Below are positions 43,956-55,329 of a DNA stretch of 64,000 nucleotides, one piece after another (position 1 is the first letter of the stretch; the number at the start of each line of letters is the position of its first letter). The notes under the pieces were generated by a model. That model saw only the letters and a list, made by a program, of their open reading frames with translations, did not search any database and was not told where the DNA came from. The stretch covers positions 21,720,001 through 21,784,000 of the forward strand of contig OY821777.1 in the NCBI GenBank assembly GCA_963682175.1. The letters are read 5' to 3'. The position numbers were made by a program, and so were the translations under genes. Source of the stretch: Triglochin maritima (lineage: Eukaryota; Streptophyta; Magnoliopsida; Alismatales; Juncaginaceae).

Positions 43956-45717
43956 TTCTATCAGTACTGTAAAGTGTATGTCACTTTTCATTAATTGTGG
44001 CCTAGAATGTGATAGTAATCTGCAAAAATACATTCTTCGTGAAATGTTTTCTTAAATATTCCTTCAGCTTACATTTTAAACATGAATTATAAATTTGTCA
44101 CCACATTTGGAAAAAAACTTTATTGTTATGTCACATTTTTATTGGTACAACATCTTTAACTTGTAGTGAATAAAATATGCAGTCCACAATCTAACTAATT
44201 ATTAATATTAATCCTATCGCTTACCAAAAATACCTCGCACTTACCAAGTACAATTTTTCGAAGCATTTTTTGACGTAGCCGGTGAGAACTCCTCCAGTCG
44301 TATGTTTAGCTACACGTCCGCCAATGAATCTGCTTTGAGAAGGTTTCCCACTGCTCATTGTTCTTGTCATGTTGATTGCGCTTGCCTTATTCGCTACATA
44401 CTTGTTCCTATCCATTCCCCTATACACCCAAAATCAAAATGATTGAGGTAAAACATATCCAGGCTAAAAACCAATTCCGTGGGAGGGTGGAATAGGGGGA
44501 AAGGTAATCTAGACTCCATATTAACTGATTACTTATTTGTAAGTGTTTGTCTAAAAAGTTGAAGAATATAAACACGCCGCTTGGGTGGGGTAGCCCGTAG
44601 GACTCATACTTCAATATCAATCCTATAACAATAAACTGACATTTGTTTCTGAGGATATGCAACCGACAATAATTAATTAAAAGTAATCCTTACCACTTGT
44701 AAAAAAGCAAAACTTTAAATAGTTATTGTTACTATTTAGAAATTAGCGGTGATTAAATAATAAGTCAACAACCACAGTGTGATTATTTGCTCCAAAAGAA
44801 TTTTTACGGATATATCTTCCATTTATTCAGATGGAACTCAAATTTCCAAAATTAAAATTACAAGGCCATTATTATTTTACTGCTAGTTAGATTACAAAAT
44901 CGAATGGCACTAACCCTTAATAATAATTTCAAAAATACGATTGCAGAAATATTAAATGTAATTCGTAATATAATCTAGGCCTTATCCATAATGTTATTCC
45001 TAATTATTGCAACGATTGTCATTATCATTACATGAAACTGCTTGTATTATATATTAATAAGACAAGATATTTACAACTAAATATAAATTTTACACTTAGT
45101 GTTTGGCATAATAACAAGTTATGCTTTGAAAGCATAAAAAATTTGACCTATTAAAAACATCCTATGGATTTGCGTTATGATTAAAATTTAAAATCTATAC
45201 TTGGCTGCTTCTACTCATTGTGAGTGACAAAATACCACATGGTTTGCACTGAACCTGATACAAATGGTGTATATTCAATCAACCAATCAAGTAACAAATT
45301 ATCAATTGTACACATGACATATCCAAACATTTGGAAACTCGAGTCCAAAATGTTTTTTTATTAATCGTCTAATAGACAAACTCTACAAAGGGCATCTAAA
45401 TTTTTAAGTGAACTCAGGTGTTCTGATTTTTGAGTTCATTTTCAAGGGTAAATTGCATTTTGTATCTCTGAATTATTTCTCATTTTTTGTAGTTTCTTAT
45501 GGATCTTAACGCAGGTCAATCAACCTCTATCACCCCTTTACTTACAATTTGTCGTACTTTGCTCATATATCAATTTAATTACTAATTAATTATAAGTTTT
45601 CAATATATTCACTAATTGATGTTCTCTTACATTAGTCTTAATCTTAATTTTGTATTACATTTATATTTCAGTTTGTATGATGCATATTGGGTTAAGAACA
45701 TTTGATCATATTGATAT
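43956..45717. other. AT-rich spacer, no gene recognised
   Basis: Two overlapping minus-strand frames (44221-44662) have no recognisable domain and unremarkable composition. No terminal repeats were found. Confidence 0.4.
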
Positions 45718-45980
45718 TGTAACATCCCGAAACAGTGGAAAATTTAAATTTTAAACAACTAAGAGATCACCAAATAAAACTCATCAACGTGAATGTCACT
45801 CATATAAATCAACAGTTGGTTTGTCAAAAGACATGATTACAACAATACAACGAAAGACAGGTACAAGTAATCATAACGACCTCGAAGAGTCCGAAGAGGA
45901 TCCTGACCCCAAAATGTGTGCGTCCGTTGTCACTACCCGACAGAACCTACTGCGGTCCTGAAACATGAATCGAACAACGA

Positions 45981-46013
45981 TGCCTGAGTTTCTCATTAGG
46001 AAACCCCGTATGC
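45981..46013 (-). other. Conserved LTR hairpin (reverse)
   Basis: Minus strand: GGCATAC then GGGTTTC-CTAATGA-GAAACTC. The acceptor ATGTTTCAG|G lies about 23 nt downstream on that strand. Confidence 0.5.
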
Positions 46014-46650
46014 CAAGCTCGCCTATATGAATGCAACAGTACGGTAAATGAACCTATCATACTAGTAGCATGTCATGTCAACATCTGCAATGCAACAATT
46101 CCCTCCAAAGGTAAATGGGACCTCAGTCCAACAACACAAGTACCCTCAAAAGGTCAACAAGGACATCAGTCCAGCAACAACAACTGTCTCCCTCGGAAAC
46201 CTACCGTAGGCACATACGGTCTTACGGTCAGTACGCGACACACCCCCACACGCGACTACTCGAGCCAAGGGATCAGTGAGGAGCGCCCACACTTCCGCGT
46301 AAAGTAACCACGTGGTCTACACCACCTCGACGGAGCCGTAGTCCGGTCGGTCAACATCCCAAGATAGGTGCCCAATCGTTGATCATCGCCGGAACAACAT
46401 CGGCGGCATCACCGGCACAACATCGGTCGTACAACATACGTTCAGCACAACATCGGACGACACAACCACAAGCCAGAACATTGTCAGCAAACCTCGGCGG
46501 TACAACATAAGTATGGAAACACATCTTTCTCTCACAACTACTCTACAGAGAGTCAAGCAACAACACGTCACACCACTGTCCATCAAAGGAGGTGGCGCGA
46601 CCCAAGTGTCCACACTCTTCCATACGACGTTCCCTAGGCAGGTACGAGCA

Positions 46651-47965
46651 TGATTGACATAATTTCATGCTTATATTTGTATCTTATATCCATTATCTTA
46701 CACTTAAGCATTGCTACGTAACGAGTTTTATGTTTGAATTTCAGAAATAAATAGGTTTGAAGAGATGAAGCATAAAAGAACCCAAAAGCAGGGAAAAATG
46801 ACTTAATTGTGAGATTTTGGTCCACATCCGCTAAGATTTTGGTGGGTCGCGTATTAGTGTGTATTTAGTCGATTTCTGGTATTTGTTTAGGCCCACATCG
46901 GGGAATTGTCCTGGATTGCCTTTTTCTTTGGTTATAAATAGAACTCTTCACCTTCTATTGTATACTACCCATTGTTTGGTGGAATTCTCTCTAGTAAGGA
47001 GTAAGCCATGAAGCAAAACTGAAGGTGGAGAAGAATGCTACCTTCAGTATGAGTCATTGTTAATAAAATAATTGTTCTAGTTTCTTTTAATCTTGTCTTT
47101 TAATTTGTGCATGCTTGTTTAGTCTTTCTTTTCCTTTTAAGCTTCTTTAATGCTCCCTTCTTGCTTAGTTAAATTTCCTTTCAGTATAATATTTCATTTT
47201 GTTAATGTTGGTAGTGTAATGATTAGTGAGTAGTTCCATCCCCATTTGGGGGGTAGAGAAATATGTGATATGATCATGTAGTGTATTATGTGTGTGTTAT
47301 CTTAATTCCTTGAGCCTTATATGATTTCCATAACCATCTAATGGGATTTCACTCTTATCTTTGATATGCTAATGCTCTTCAATGAAGCTTAGCTTATGCT
47401 TAGATTAGTGGACCAATTTTATGGGGAATGATAAGGTGAGGATATGGATGGAATTAATATTGGAAACACAATTTGTAGTGTATGTACTCTTGTTGCCTTT
47501 ACCTTGGTTAATGTCTTGTATGTTTTAATGATATTGGGTTATCTTATTTCATGTGGAGGCATAGTAGGGTCTAGTCTTTATACATGAGTTCATTTAGCTT
47601 CATTCCAATTATTGTCTTGTATGTTTTAACGATATAGTCTTATCTTATTTCATGTGGAGGCAAAGTTGGATTTAGTTTTATGATTTCATGCACTACATGT
47701 TGTGAGGAGCATAATTGAACACACACACACACATCTTTATATTCACATTATTTCTCTACCCCCTATGTGGTTTAGTTGTATTGCTTATCTTCCATTTCCT
47801 TTTTGCATTGTAGTGTAGTTTAGTGTAACCAACATTTCTATCCTTTCTTTACCACTCGCCTTTGAACAAACCAAAAGTCGACACACCTACCTATGGATCG
47901 ACCCGTATTTGCCACCGCTTCAACGCGGTCATGCACTTGCGGTTTAATATAAAACGAATCAATCA
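46651..47965 (+). repeat. 5' LTR (1315 bp, internal deletion)
   Basis: Compared with the 3' LTR it lacks about 227 bp between 'aattgtgaga' and 'aagattttggtggg' (near 46815-46835), including the CCGCCAATTGG palindrome. The promoter box GGCCCACATCG (46890-46900) and TATAAATA (46933-46940) are 32 nt apart. Confidence 0.9.
46890..46940 (+). promoter_or_regulatory. USE-like box (one change) plus TATA box
   Basis: GGCCCACATCG has one C for T relative to the consensus. TATAAATA follows with the same 32-nt gap as in other copies. Confidence 0.55.
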
Positions 47966-47971
47966 AGTTTT

Positions 47972-47989
47972 TGGCGCCGTTGCCGGGGA
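47972..47989 (+). other. Primer binding site (tRNA-Asp)
   Basis: TGGCGCCGTTGCCGGGGA, a full 18-nt match to the plant tRNA-Asp 3' end as used by Athila elements. Confidence 0.9.
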
Positions 47990-48409
47990 GGTGCTCTGTC
48001 CAGACTTTGGTTTGGACGATTCGAGTGGTTTTAATTTTTTTGTTTTAGTTTTGCTTTGTTTCAGGGAACCACCGGATTAAGGGGAGGCTACTGGACACGT
48101 TTGAGCACAAAAGACACAACAGTGACCGCCAATCAGCGGTCTGGGTCCGCCAATTGGCGTCCTGGTGAGCATCTTTCATCTTCATTTTTGTTCTGGTAGT
48201 TTGTGATTTGATATTAGTTGTCTGGGAGCACAATCTTGCAGGTTCTGATTTCTAGTTTGCTCCCAGATCATTAAACCAATCCCCATTAATCAACTTGGCC
48301 TTAAAATCCAAAGCAAAAGACTAGACATTCTTACTTGTTTATGTCACGCATCATGTACTTGACTTAGGCACGTAGTTGTCTTTTCTTTTAGCTTTATTTT
48401 CAGTTGTTG

Positions 48410-48990
48410 AGCGCTGGCGTGAGGTACGCATTTCCTACATTCATTCATGCATCTTGTATGCTCATGCATTAGTTAGTAGGAATTACATCAGGACAAGAGT
48501 GAGTTGAGCGTTTTGATTGGAGCATTGATTGCTAGATTTAGGATCAAACGCTACTAAGGAGGGGTTGTCCCATAAAAGATAAGGTGGGGGATTTCATCAC
48601 CATTTCCTTCGCTCCAAAAATCACTCTTAATCAAGCCTTAACTAAAAGCAAGTAGACATTGGCTCTAGGATTTCAGACGCACTAGGAGAGTAATCTTGTT
48701 GAGACCGTCATGGCCTGATCGGCGTTGCCTACCTTGTCGATAGTAGGAGGTACTGGATCTCCAGATCTGGTATCACTTGCTGGGTATTGTGGTCTTCGTT
48801 GTCAGGAGGTGAGGCCTGTCGAGGCTAGTGACCTCGAAGTTAGGGGTCGTCTAGCCTAAGGACCCATTGGCTTACATTGTTTGAGTCGTGCTTGCTAGTT
48901 AGGCTTCTACTTTCACCCTTTACCCACGCTAGCTTTAGGGATTCTTCCCTTCTCCTCTGAGTCATCTTCTTCTCACCTACTTCTACGTTC
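48410..48990 (+). repeat. CACTA-leader-like block inside the LTR element
   Basis: Same-sense match to the leader introns of CACTA-1 and CACTA-2, starting at a donor-like GAG|GTACGC and including 'gcattagttagta', 'gggggatttcatcacc', 'gacctcgaagtta' and 'ctctgagtca'. Similarity runs across nearly the whole block with indels. Confidence 0.65.
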
Positions 48991-49126
48991 TAACTTTTCT
49001 TGTCAACATGAGGATTCATCTTTTGATATCGAACCACCACCACATCCACAAATTGAAAGCACAATCTTTCAAAGTCAAACTCCTAGTCAGTCTGAGGGAC
49101 CTGGGGTTTCAATTCACGATCACTTA

Positions 49127-49774
49127 GTGGAGGATTCGATTCAAATTGAGAAAAACAATGACCAAATTCATTATGAGTCGACACAGGATTGTACCTTATC
49201 TTTTTGTCCCGTGGCCCTTGAGCCACATGATCTTCATGTTATGCCTCTTAAGGACTCATCTCTGGTGGAGCACGAGCTCCCTAGTACCCTCAATTTCAAA
49301 CAACCTGATGAGACTTTGCCTCTCACTATTATTCCTGATCATCTTGAAAATGATGGAACATCAAACAACTACATTGCTCATGAGGGTATTAGGAGTTCCT
49401 TAGAGGATACCTTGGTTATAAGACCCACTTTTTGTTCGCATGGTGTGTCGGACATGCCTAACGAGGTTCTTGACCTCGTTCCGATGCACCAGCTTGTTGG
49501 TTGGAGAGTTTGGATTGACGATCATAACTTCAGTAGCACAACGGGAGAAACTCTTCTTTCGTTGCCCCTTATTTTCCAAACTCTTGAGAGGTTCAAGCTC
49601 TTTCAGTTTGATCCTTTGAATGAGATGCCTTTGCGTCCAATTCACGAACCTCTCATTTCATCTTGTGTTCTTTGTGAAGGGGGCCCACACATGAGTATTC
49701 TGGCCCCGCGTGGTATCATGTTCCCTTCCAAGTGTATTGACCCACTTTTGAGGTTCCCATTTGATGTCTTTTGA
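49127..49774 (+). CDS. Unknown ORF of the non-autonomous element
   Basis: A 215-residue frame, acidic and proline-rich at the N-terminus, ending RFPFDVF. The frame is open further upstream to about 48902, but there is no ATG before the internal one near 49241, and 49127 itself is a GTG. It contains HQLVGWRVWIDDHNF and CEGGPHMSILAPRG but no domain I recognise; it is not gag or pol. Being the only long frame in the element, it may be a leftover or a captured gene piece. Confidence 0.5.
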   Translation: MEDSIQIEKNNDQIHYESTQDCTLSFCPVALEPHDLHVMPLKDSSLVEHELPSTLNFKQPDETLPLTIIPDHLENDGTSNNYIAHEGIRSSLEDTLVIRPTFCSHGVSDMPNEVLDLVPMHQLVGWRVWIDDHNFSSTTGETLLSLPLIFQTLERFKLFQFDPLNEMPLRPIHEPLISSCVLCEGGPHMSILAPRGIMFPSKCIDPLLRFPFDVF

Positions 49775-50793
49775 CAAATGAAGATGGGAACTTATGTTTG
49801 TACATAGTTATATTAAAAAAAAGTAAAATAAAGGACTCCTTCAGTGAGCATCGATTGTTGTGGGCTCCAACCCTTGAGTATTTGGGCCACAATTATTTCA
49901 CGTAATTGTATCCCTTCCTTAGCATCTCACAGGTTTTGAGGGAATTCAAGTTTGTGTCTATCAACATAACCACGAACTTCCTTTTGCGCTTCATGTTGTT
50001 GAGATCTTTCCTTTTTCATGCATAAATCCATGTAGTTTAATGCTCACATTCATTGAGGACAATGCATGAAGTAGGTGTGGAGGGGTGTTTACGTGTGTAC
50101 ATAGTTGAGTCTTTTCCTTTGATTTTTGTTTTGTTTTGTGTGCATTATTAGGGTCATGTTAGTGTGCTGCATTTAATATCTATATATCTGCTTGCCATGA
50201 TCCTTGGGTGACTTGCCTTCTTTTGCTTGCCTAGTGCTTCAAAATTTTCACATTTCTTTCAAAATCTTCGTGTGTTTGCGAAATAAAATGTTTTATGGGT
50301 TTTGTGTGTGTTTAGCATGTGCAAAACCATTGAGAGGCAAAGTAAAAAGAAAGCTCCCAAAATTATCTTGAACTTGATGCATTAGGATATCTAGTACAAT
50401 GGCTTTAAGACTTATCTAGTCGTTAGGATGCACCCCAGTTTTCCCTTGGGGGGCGAGTAATGATAGGGTTTCAGTACTTAAACATTTAAAGAAGTCGACC
50501 CTGAACCTAGTGAATTAATAATTCGTGTCTGTTAATTTAAGGAAGTTTGTTGTAGTCAAGGACCCTTTAAATCTTGTTGTGAGACATTAAGTGTAGGGCT
50601 TTTGGTTCATGTGTAGATAAGAAATAAGTGAGTAGGTGTTCTCTCTTCAATTTGATCTGGCATCTGCAATTTGAGCACGTGCTAAGTGCAACCGTGATTC
50701 CTATAAAAGTGAGTTAGGATTTCTTGTTTCTCGTTTGCTTTTCTCTTTCTTTGTTTTGCTCGGGACTTGCAAAAACTTAGGTGTGGGGGTATT
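49775..50793 (+). other. 3' untranslated part and polypurine tract
   Basis: No gene. 'ttgaggacaatg' with 'ggtgtggagggg' near 50050-50090 resembles the sequence after pol in Athila-type elements. GGTGTGGGGGTATT at 50780-50793 is a plausible polypurine tract next to the 3' LTR. Confidence 0.55.
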
Positions 50794-52335
50794 TGATTGA
50801 AATATTTTCATGCTTATATTTGTATCTTATATCCATTTTCTTACACCTAAGCATTGCTACGTGACGAGTTTTATGTTTGAATTTGAGAAATAAATAGGTT
50901 TGAAGAGATGAAGCATAAAAGGACCCAAAAGTAAGGAAAAATGACTTAATTGTGAGACCTGGGTACTAAGATGCAAGGGAGAAGCACCTGAACGTAAGAC
51001 CGATGGACCAAAGAGCAAAACAGAAAACTTCACACCATCATTGCAAGTATCTTAGCAATTCTATTCGGGTCGGAGCTCCAACAAGTGAAGTAGATGCATC
51101 AAAGACCAACAAAGTCATCCAGAAAAGCCCAAAATAAAATCTAGTGTGATCCGGACCATATAGACCGCCAATTGGCGGTCTGGTTTGGCCCAAAGCCGTT
51201 AAGATTTTGGTGGGTCTCGTATTAGTGTGTATTTAGTCCATTTCTGGTATTTGTTTAGTCCCACATCGGGGGATTGTCCCGGATTGCCTTTTTCTTTGGC
51301 AATAAATTGAACTCTTCACCATCTATTGTAAACTACCCATTGCTTGGTGGCATTCTCTCTACTAAGGAGTAAGCCTTGAAGCAAAACTCAAGGTTGAGAA
51401 AAATGCTACCTTCAATGTGAGTCATTGTTAATAAAATAATTGTTCTAGTTTATTTTAATCTTATCTTTTAATTTGTGCATGCTTGTTTAGTCTTTCCTTT
51501 CCTTTTAAGCTTCTTTAATGCTCCCTTCTTGCTTAGTTAAATTTCCTTTCAGTATAATATTTCATTTTGTTAATGTAGGTAGTGTAATTATTAGTGAGTA
51601 GTTTCATCCCCATTTGGGGGGTGGAGAAATATGTGATATGATCATGTAGTGTATTAGGTGTGTGTTATCTTAATCCCTTGAGCCTTATATGACTTCCATA
51701 ACCATCTAATGAGATTTCACTCTTATCTTTGATATGTTAATGCTCTTGAATGAAGCTTAGCTTATGCTTAGATTAGTTGACCTATTTTATGGGGAATGAT
51801 AAGGTGAGGATATGGATGGAATTAATATTGGAAACACAATTTGTAGTGTATGTACTCTTGTTGCCTTTACCTTGGTTAATGTCTTGTATGTTTTAATGAT
51901 ATTGGGTTATCTTATTTCATGTGGAGGCATAGTAGGGTCTAGTCTTTATACATGAGTTCATTTAGCTTCATTCCAATTATTGTCTTGTATGTTTTAACGA
52001 TATAGTCTTATCTTATTTCATGTGGAGGCAAAGTTGGATTTAGTTTTATGATTTCATGCACTACATGTTGTGAGGAGCATAATTGAACACAGACACACAC
52101 ACATCTTTATATTCACATTATTTCTCTACCCCCTATGGGGTTTATTTTTATTGCTAATCTTTCATTTCCTTTTTGCATTGTAGTGTAGTTTAATGTAACC
52201 AACCTTTCTATCCTTTCTTTACCACTCGCCTTCGAACAAACCAAAAGTCGACACACCTCCCAGTGGATCGAACCGTATTTGCCACTGATTCAGCGTGGTC
52301 GTGCACTTGCGGTTTAATATAAAACGAATCAATCA
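50794..52335 (+). repeat. 3' LTR (1542 bp)
   Basis: Full-length partner of 46651-47965. It includes the perfect 20-bp palindrome AGACCGCCAATTGGCGGTCT (51162-51181) and GTCCCACATCG (51258-51268); the TATA position reads AATAAATT. Confidence 0.9.
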
Positions 52336-52459
52336 GAGCACGTACTCGCCGTTACCTCCCGGCTCACGCTCTAAGCGAGGACACGGGTTTCCGTGGAAAG
52401 AGTTGACATAATACAAGGACCAGGAATTCAGTTCTGCGCACAAACAGTCACCCAAAAGA

Positions 52460-52925
52460 GCCTAACCGGTCGACCGTTCCCAATAGGTTCGGTCAACCGA
52501 AGGTTTGCAACAGTCGAACTCTTCTGCGCATCTCTTAAGTCCAAACGGTCGGACAATAATTTAAAACCGGTCGACCGAATACAATGTCAAAATCCGGAGT
52601 TGGTCAAAATCACACAAGACTATTCGGTCGACCGACTCAAGTGTGTCGGTCGACCGAAAACTACCAGGGTCATCCTAATAGTCTACGTCATAAACAGTCG
52701 AACAATATAACAAAATTGGTCGAACCGCATGCATAATAAACAAGTACACTTTAGTTCCGCTCGAACCAAAAGCTAGGGACGGTCGACCGAAATCCAATAG
52801 AAAGCCTCCAACCCACTAGCACACATGCAACCGGTCGACTGCCACACGACATCGTTCGACCGGTGTTGGTTAAAGTTGGGCAAAACAGTAAAATCGGTCG
52901 ACCACTCGAAGGCACCGGTCGACCA
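52460..52925. repeat. CGGTCGACCG palindrome array (reverse gypsy LTR)
   Basis: About 14 exact or near copies, for example at 52467, 52567, 52626, 52647, 52780, 52834, 52895 and 52914, with degenerate ones between. Confidence 0.75.
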
Positions 52926-53440
52926 TTGGTCGACAACAACCCCGCGCATGTCGAGAATTTTACGCCGTTTTCTCGTCGCAGGCGAGGTCTCCGACCTCCC
53001 GCGACCGACCACAACTCCCCACCAACGTGGGGAACAATAAAACCAAACTACTAAGGCGACATGCTTCGAAGGGAAGACGGAGCACGCCGGAGTTCACTCA
53101 ACGTCAGCTGCACACTCGACACCTCGCTCAAGCACTCTTCGCCTCACGTCCACGAGCCTTGCGCACGTCCACCTCCGCACGCTGGAGAAGACCCTTCCTC
53201 CTCTGGACGCCGGAAAAAGAGAAGAGAAAGAAGTTTGGGTGAGAGATGGGAAATGGAAGAAGAAGAAAGAAAATGGGAGAGAGAGACTTTGGTTTCTCCA
53301 CAACGAAACCAAAACCCAGCCATTAACTTCATCCATCCCCTGCTCCATTCCCCTTAACTCGTCAAGCCATCATGTCCTCTTCCCAAGCAACCCCACGTCC
53401 TCCAACAGTACCCTAACAAGGGTAGGGACGTGACAGATAT

Positions 53441-53807
53441 AACTTATATCACAGTTGACACCTAACCAGAACCAATTCTGAGAGGTGCTTAATTAAATGA
53501 CACTTGTTAAGGTATTGCCACGTTCTTTAGAAACAACTTAAAAATCAAACAATAATGATTAATATTTTAAAAAGTTGTAGATTATTATTGAAGAGTGTAG
53601 AAAACTAGACTCGGATTTGAGAAGAAGGGAGAAAAGAGAAATTCTTAGTTTTTGATTTTTGTTGTCTGTATCTTACATTTTGAACTGTTTAGTATATATA
53701 TGACATTTTATTTCCGTTGGGCTGGTTGTAGCGAGGAGATGTGTCTTTAATTTGTTTGTTTGTCGAGGAGGTGCGTCTTTAATACTGGTTGCTTCGGATA
53801 CTCCCCC
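53441..53807 (-). repeat. Copia relic 3' LTR remnant
   Basis: On the minus strand the pol stop is followed by a purine tract TTGAGGGGGAGTA (about 53797-53809), then AT-rich sequence with a TATATATAC box near 53692-53703. Terminal sequences are not clear. Confidence 0.5.
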
Positions 53808-54948
53808 TCAAGTTGGGTCCTGAAATAAGTTGAAGAGACCTAACTTGGAAAGGATGTGGTTTGCTTGAGGATGATCGAGATCTTTGGGGAAAATATCAGC
53901 GAGTTGATCGTTGCTAGGAACATAGGGAACTTCTATTTCTTTGGCCTGGATCTTCTCACGGATGAAGTGGCAGTCGACTTCAATGTGTTTGGTTCTTTCG
54001 TGAAACACTGGGTTTTGAGCTATGTGTCGAGCTGCATTGTTGTCACAGAACATTTTTATCGGGAGGTGGTAAGGTTGTCCCATGTCGAGGAGTAGTTGCC
54101 TTAGCCAGATGAGTTCGCTGGTAGTGGATGCCATAGCCCGGTATTCAGCCTCAGCACTGGATCTGGCAACAACAATTTGCTTTTTGATGCGCCATGTTAC
54201 AAGGTTTCCTCCAACAAATGTGCAGAAACCTGTAGTTGATCTTCGATCGTGACTTCCTGCCCAATCTGCATCAGAGAAACCAGTTATTGAATTAGAATTG
54301 TTGTTTTTCATCCATAATCCTTGTCATGGAGTTTTCTTAATATATCTAAGTATCCTAGTGATTATATCTAAATGAGGTGTTTGAGGTGAATGCATGAATT
54401 GGCTGATGATGCTAACAACATAGGTTATGTCTGGTCTTGTTACAGTGAGGTATATGAGTTTCCCGACGAGTCTTTGATATTGTTGAATGTCTTTTATGGG
54501 TTCGCCTTCAGTGGTGTTTATTTTTAGTTTAGTTTCCATTGGTGTATTTGCTTGTTTGACTCCAAGTTTGCGTGTTTCCTTTAAGAGATCGAGGGCATAT
54601 TTCCTCTGAGAGAGAAAGAGATCATTTTTTGAATGTGCATTTGCTATTCCTAGAAAATACTTTAGTTGTCCTAGGTCTTTAATATCAAATGTTGCTTTTA
54701 AGTGTTGTTTTATTTTGTTGATTTCATACTTGTTGTTACCAGTGATTATGATATCATCTACGTATACTAGAATGATGGTGGTGATAGTCTGATGATGTTT
54801 GGTAAACATAGACGCGTCAGCGGAAGACTTTTTAAACCCGTAAGAAAGGAGACAATAGCTAAGCTTGGCATACCAGGCACGAGGGGATTGTTTAAATCCG
54901 TAGATGGCTTTGTTGAGTCTGCAAACCTGATTCGTTGAGGTGTAACCC
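53808..54948 (-). pseudogene. Copia relic pol: RT C-terminal part and RNase H
   Basis: Single minus-strand frame with one stop (54324-54326). It reads CRLNKAIYGFKQSPRAWY, then LVYVDDIIITGNN with the catalytic YVDD, FDIKDLGQLKYFLGI, LIYLTVTRPDITY, and RNase H blocks SDADWAGSHDRRSTTGF and ARSSAEAEYRAMA, ending NLFQDPT. The N-terminal RT, integrase and gag are absent to the right of about 54948. It is the sequence into which the reverse gypsy LTR inserted. Confidence 0.9.
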
Positions 54949-55329
54949 CTCCACTGTCTTCCTTCTCATTCCACCTCCCTCCATCCGTTCCATACGATTG
55001 AGACCGACAAAACCGAGGAGCGTAGGAAATGAGCTATGTGGCTGTATGTTCTTTCCGCTGTGAGTTCCATGGTTAATTTGCTTTATTTTTATGGAATTTT
55101 GTCTCTGCACTCAATCCACCACTGGCAGATGCAAATCCGACACTGGTGGATTGTTTAGGGATTCTGGTCCCTAAATTTCACCAGTGTATTTCTCTACTTC
55201 TGCAGACTCCCCTGGCCACTTGTGCTCCTGTCCAGTAACAAAACTAAAAGGAAAATGTGAGAAAAAAGCACCAAAATGGTTGAAACAATAACGACTACGA
55301 TCAATTCCCCAGTTATGGTGCCAAAAATT
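54949..55329 (-). mobile_element. Athila-like leader fragment with degenerate primer site
   Basis: The minus strand at 55323-55306 reads TGGCACCATAACTGGGGA, 13 of 18 matches to the tRNA-Asp primer site. Leader-like DNA extends left to about 55040. The 54949-55040 part is unassigned. Confidence 0.5.

Larger units (their letters stand above)
46651..52335 (+). mobile_element. Complete non-autonomous Athila-like LTR element
   Basis: Termini TGATTGA...TCAATCA and the perfect duplication GAGCA (46646-46650 and 52336-52340). The 2.8-kb interior has a tRNA-Asp primer site, a CACTA-related block, one long open frame and a purine-rich end, but no gag, protease, RT, RNase H or integrase. It must rely on enzymes from an autonomous relative. 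Confidence 0.9.
45718..53435 (-). mobile_element. Ty3/gypsy solo LTR, reverse, with nested element
   Basis: In plus coordinates it starts TGTAACATCCCG and ends GGGACGTGACA, with the perfect duplication GATAT at 45713-45717 and 53436-53440. Without the nested element it is about 2.0 kb. It has the reverse of the hairpin motif (45981-46013), an acceptor TTTCAG|G (45958-45960) and a CGGTCGACCG array (52460-52925). Confidence 0.9.

Noticed and set aside
44221..44662. Minus-strand frames with a Lys/Ser-rich segment vaguely like a histone N-terminus
   Set aside because: Only a few residues match and there is no histone fold. Treated as chance.
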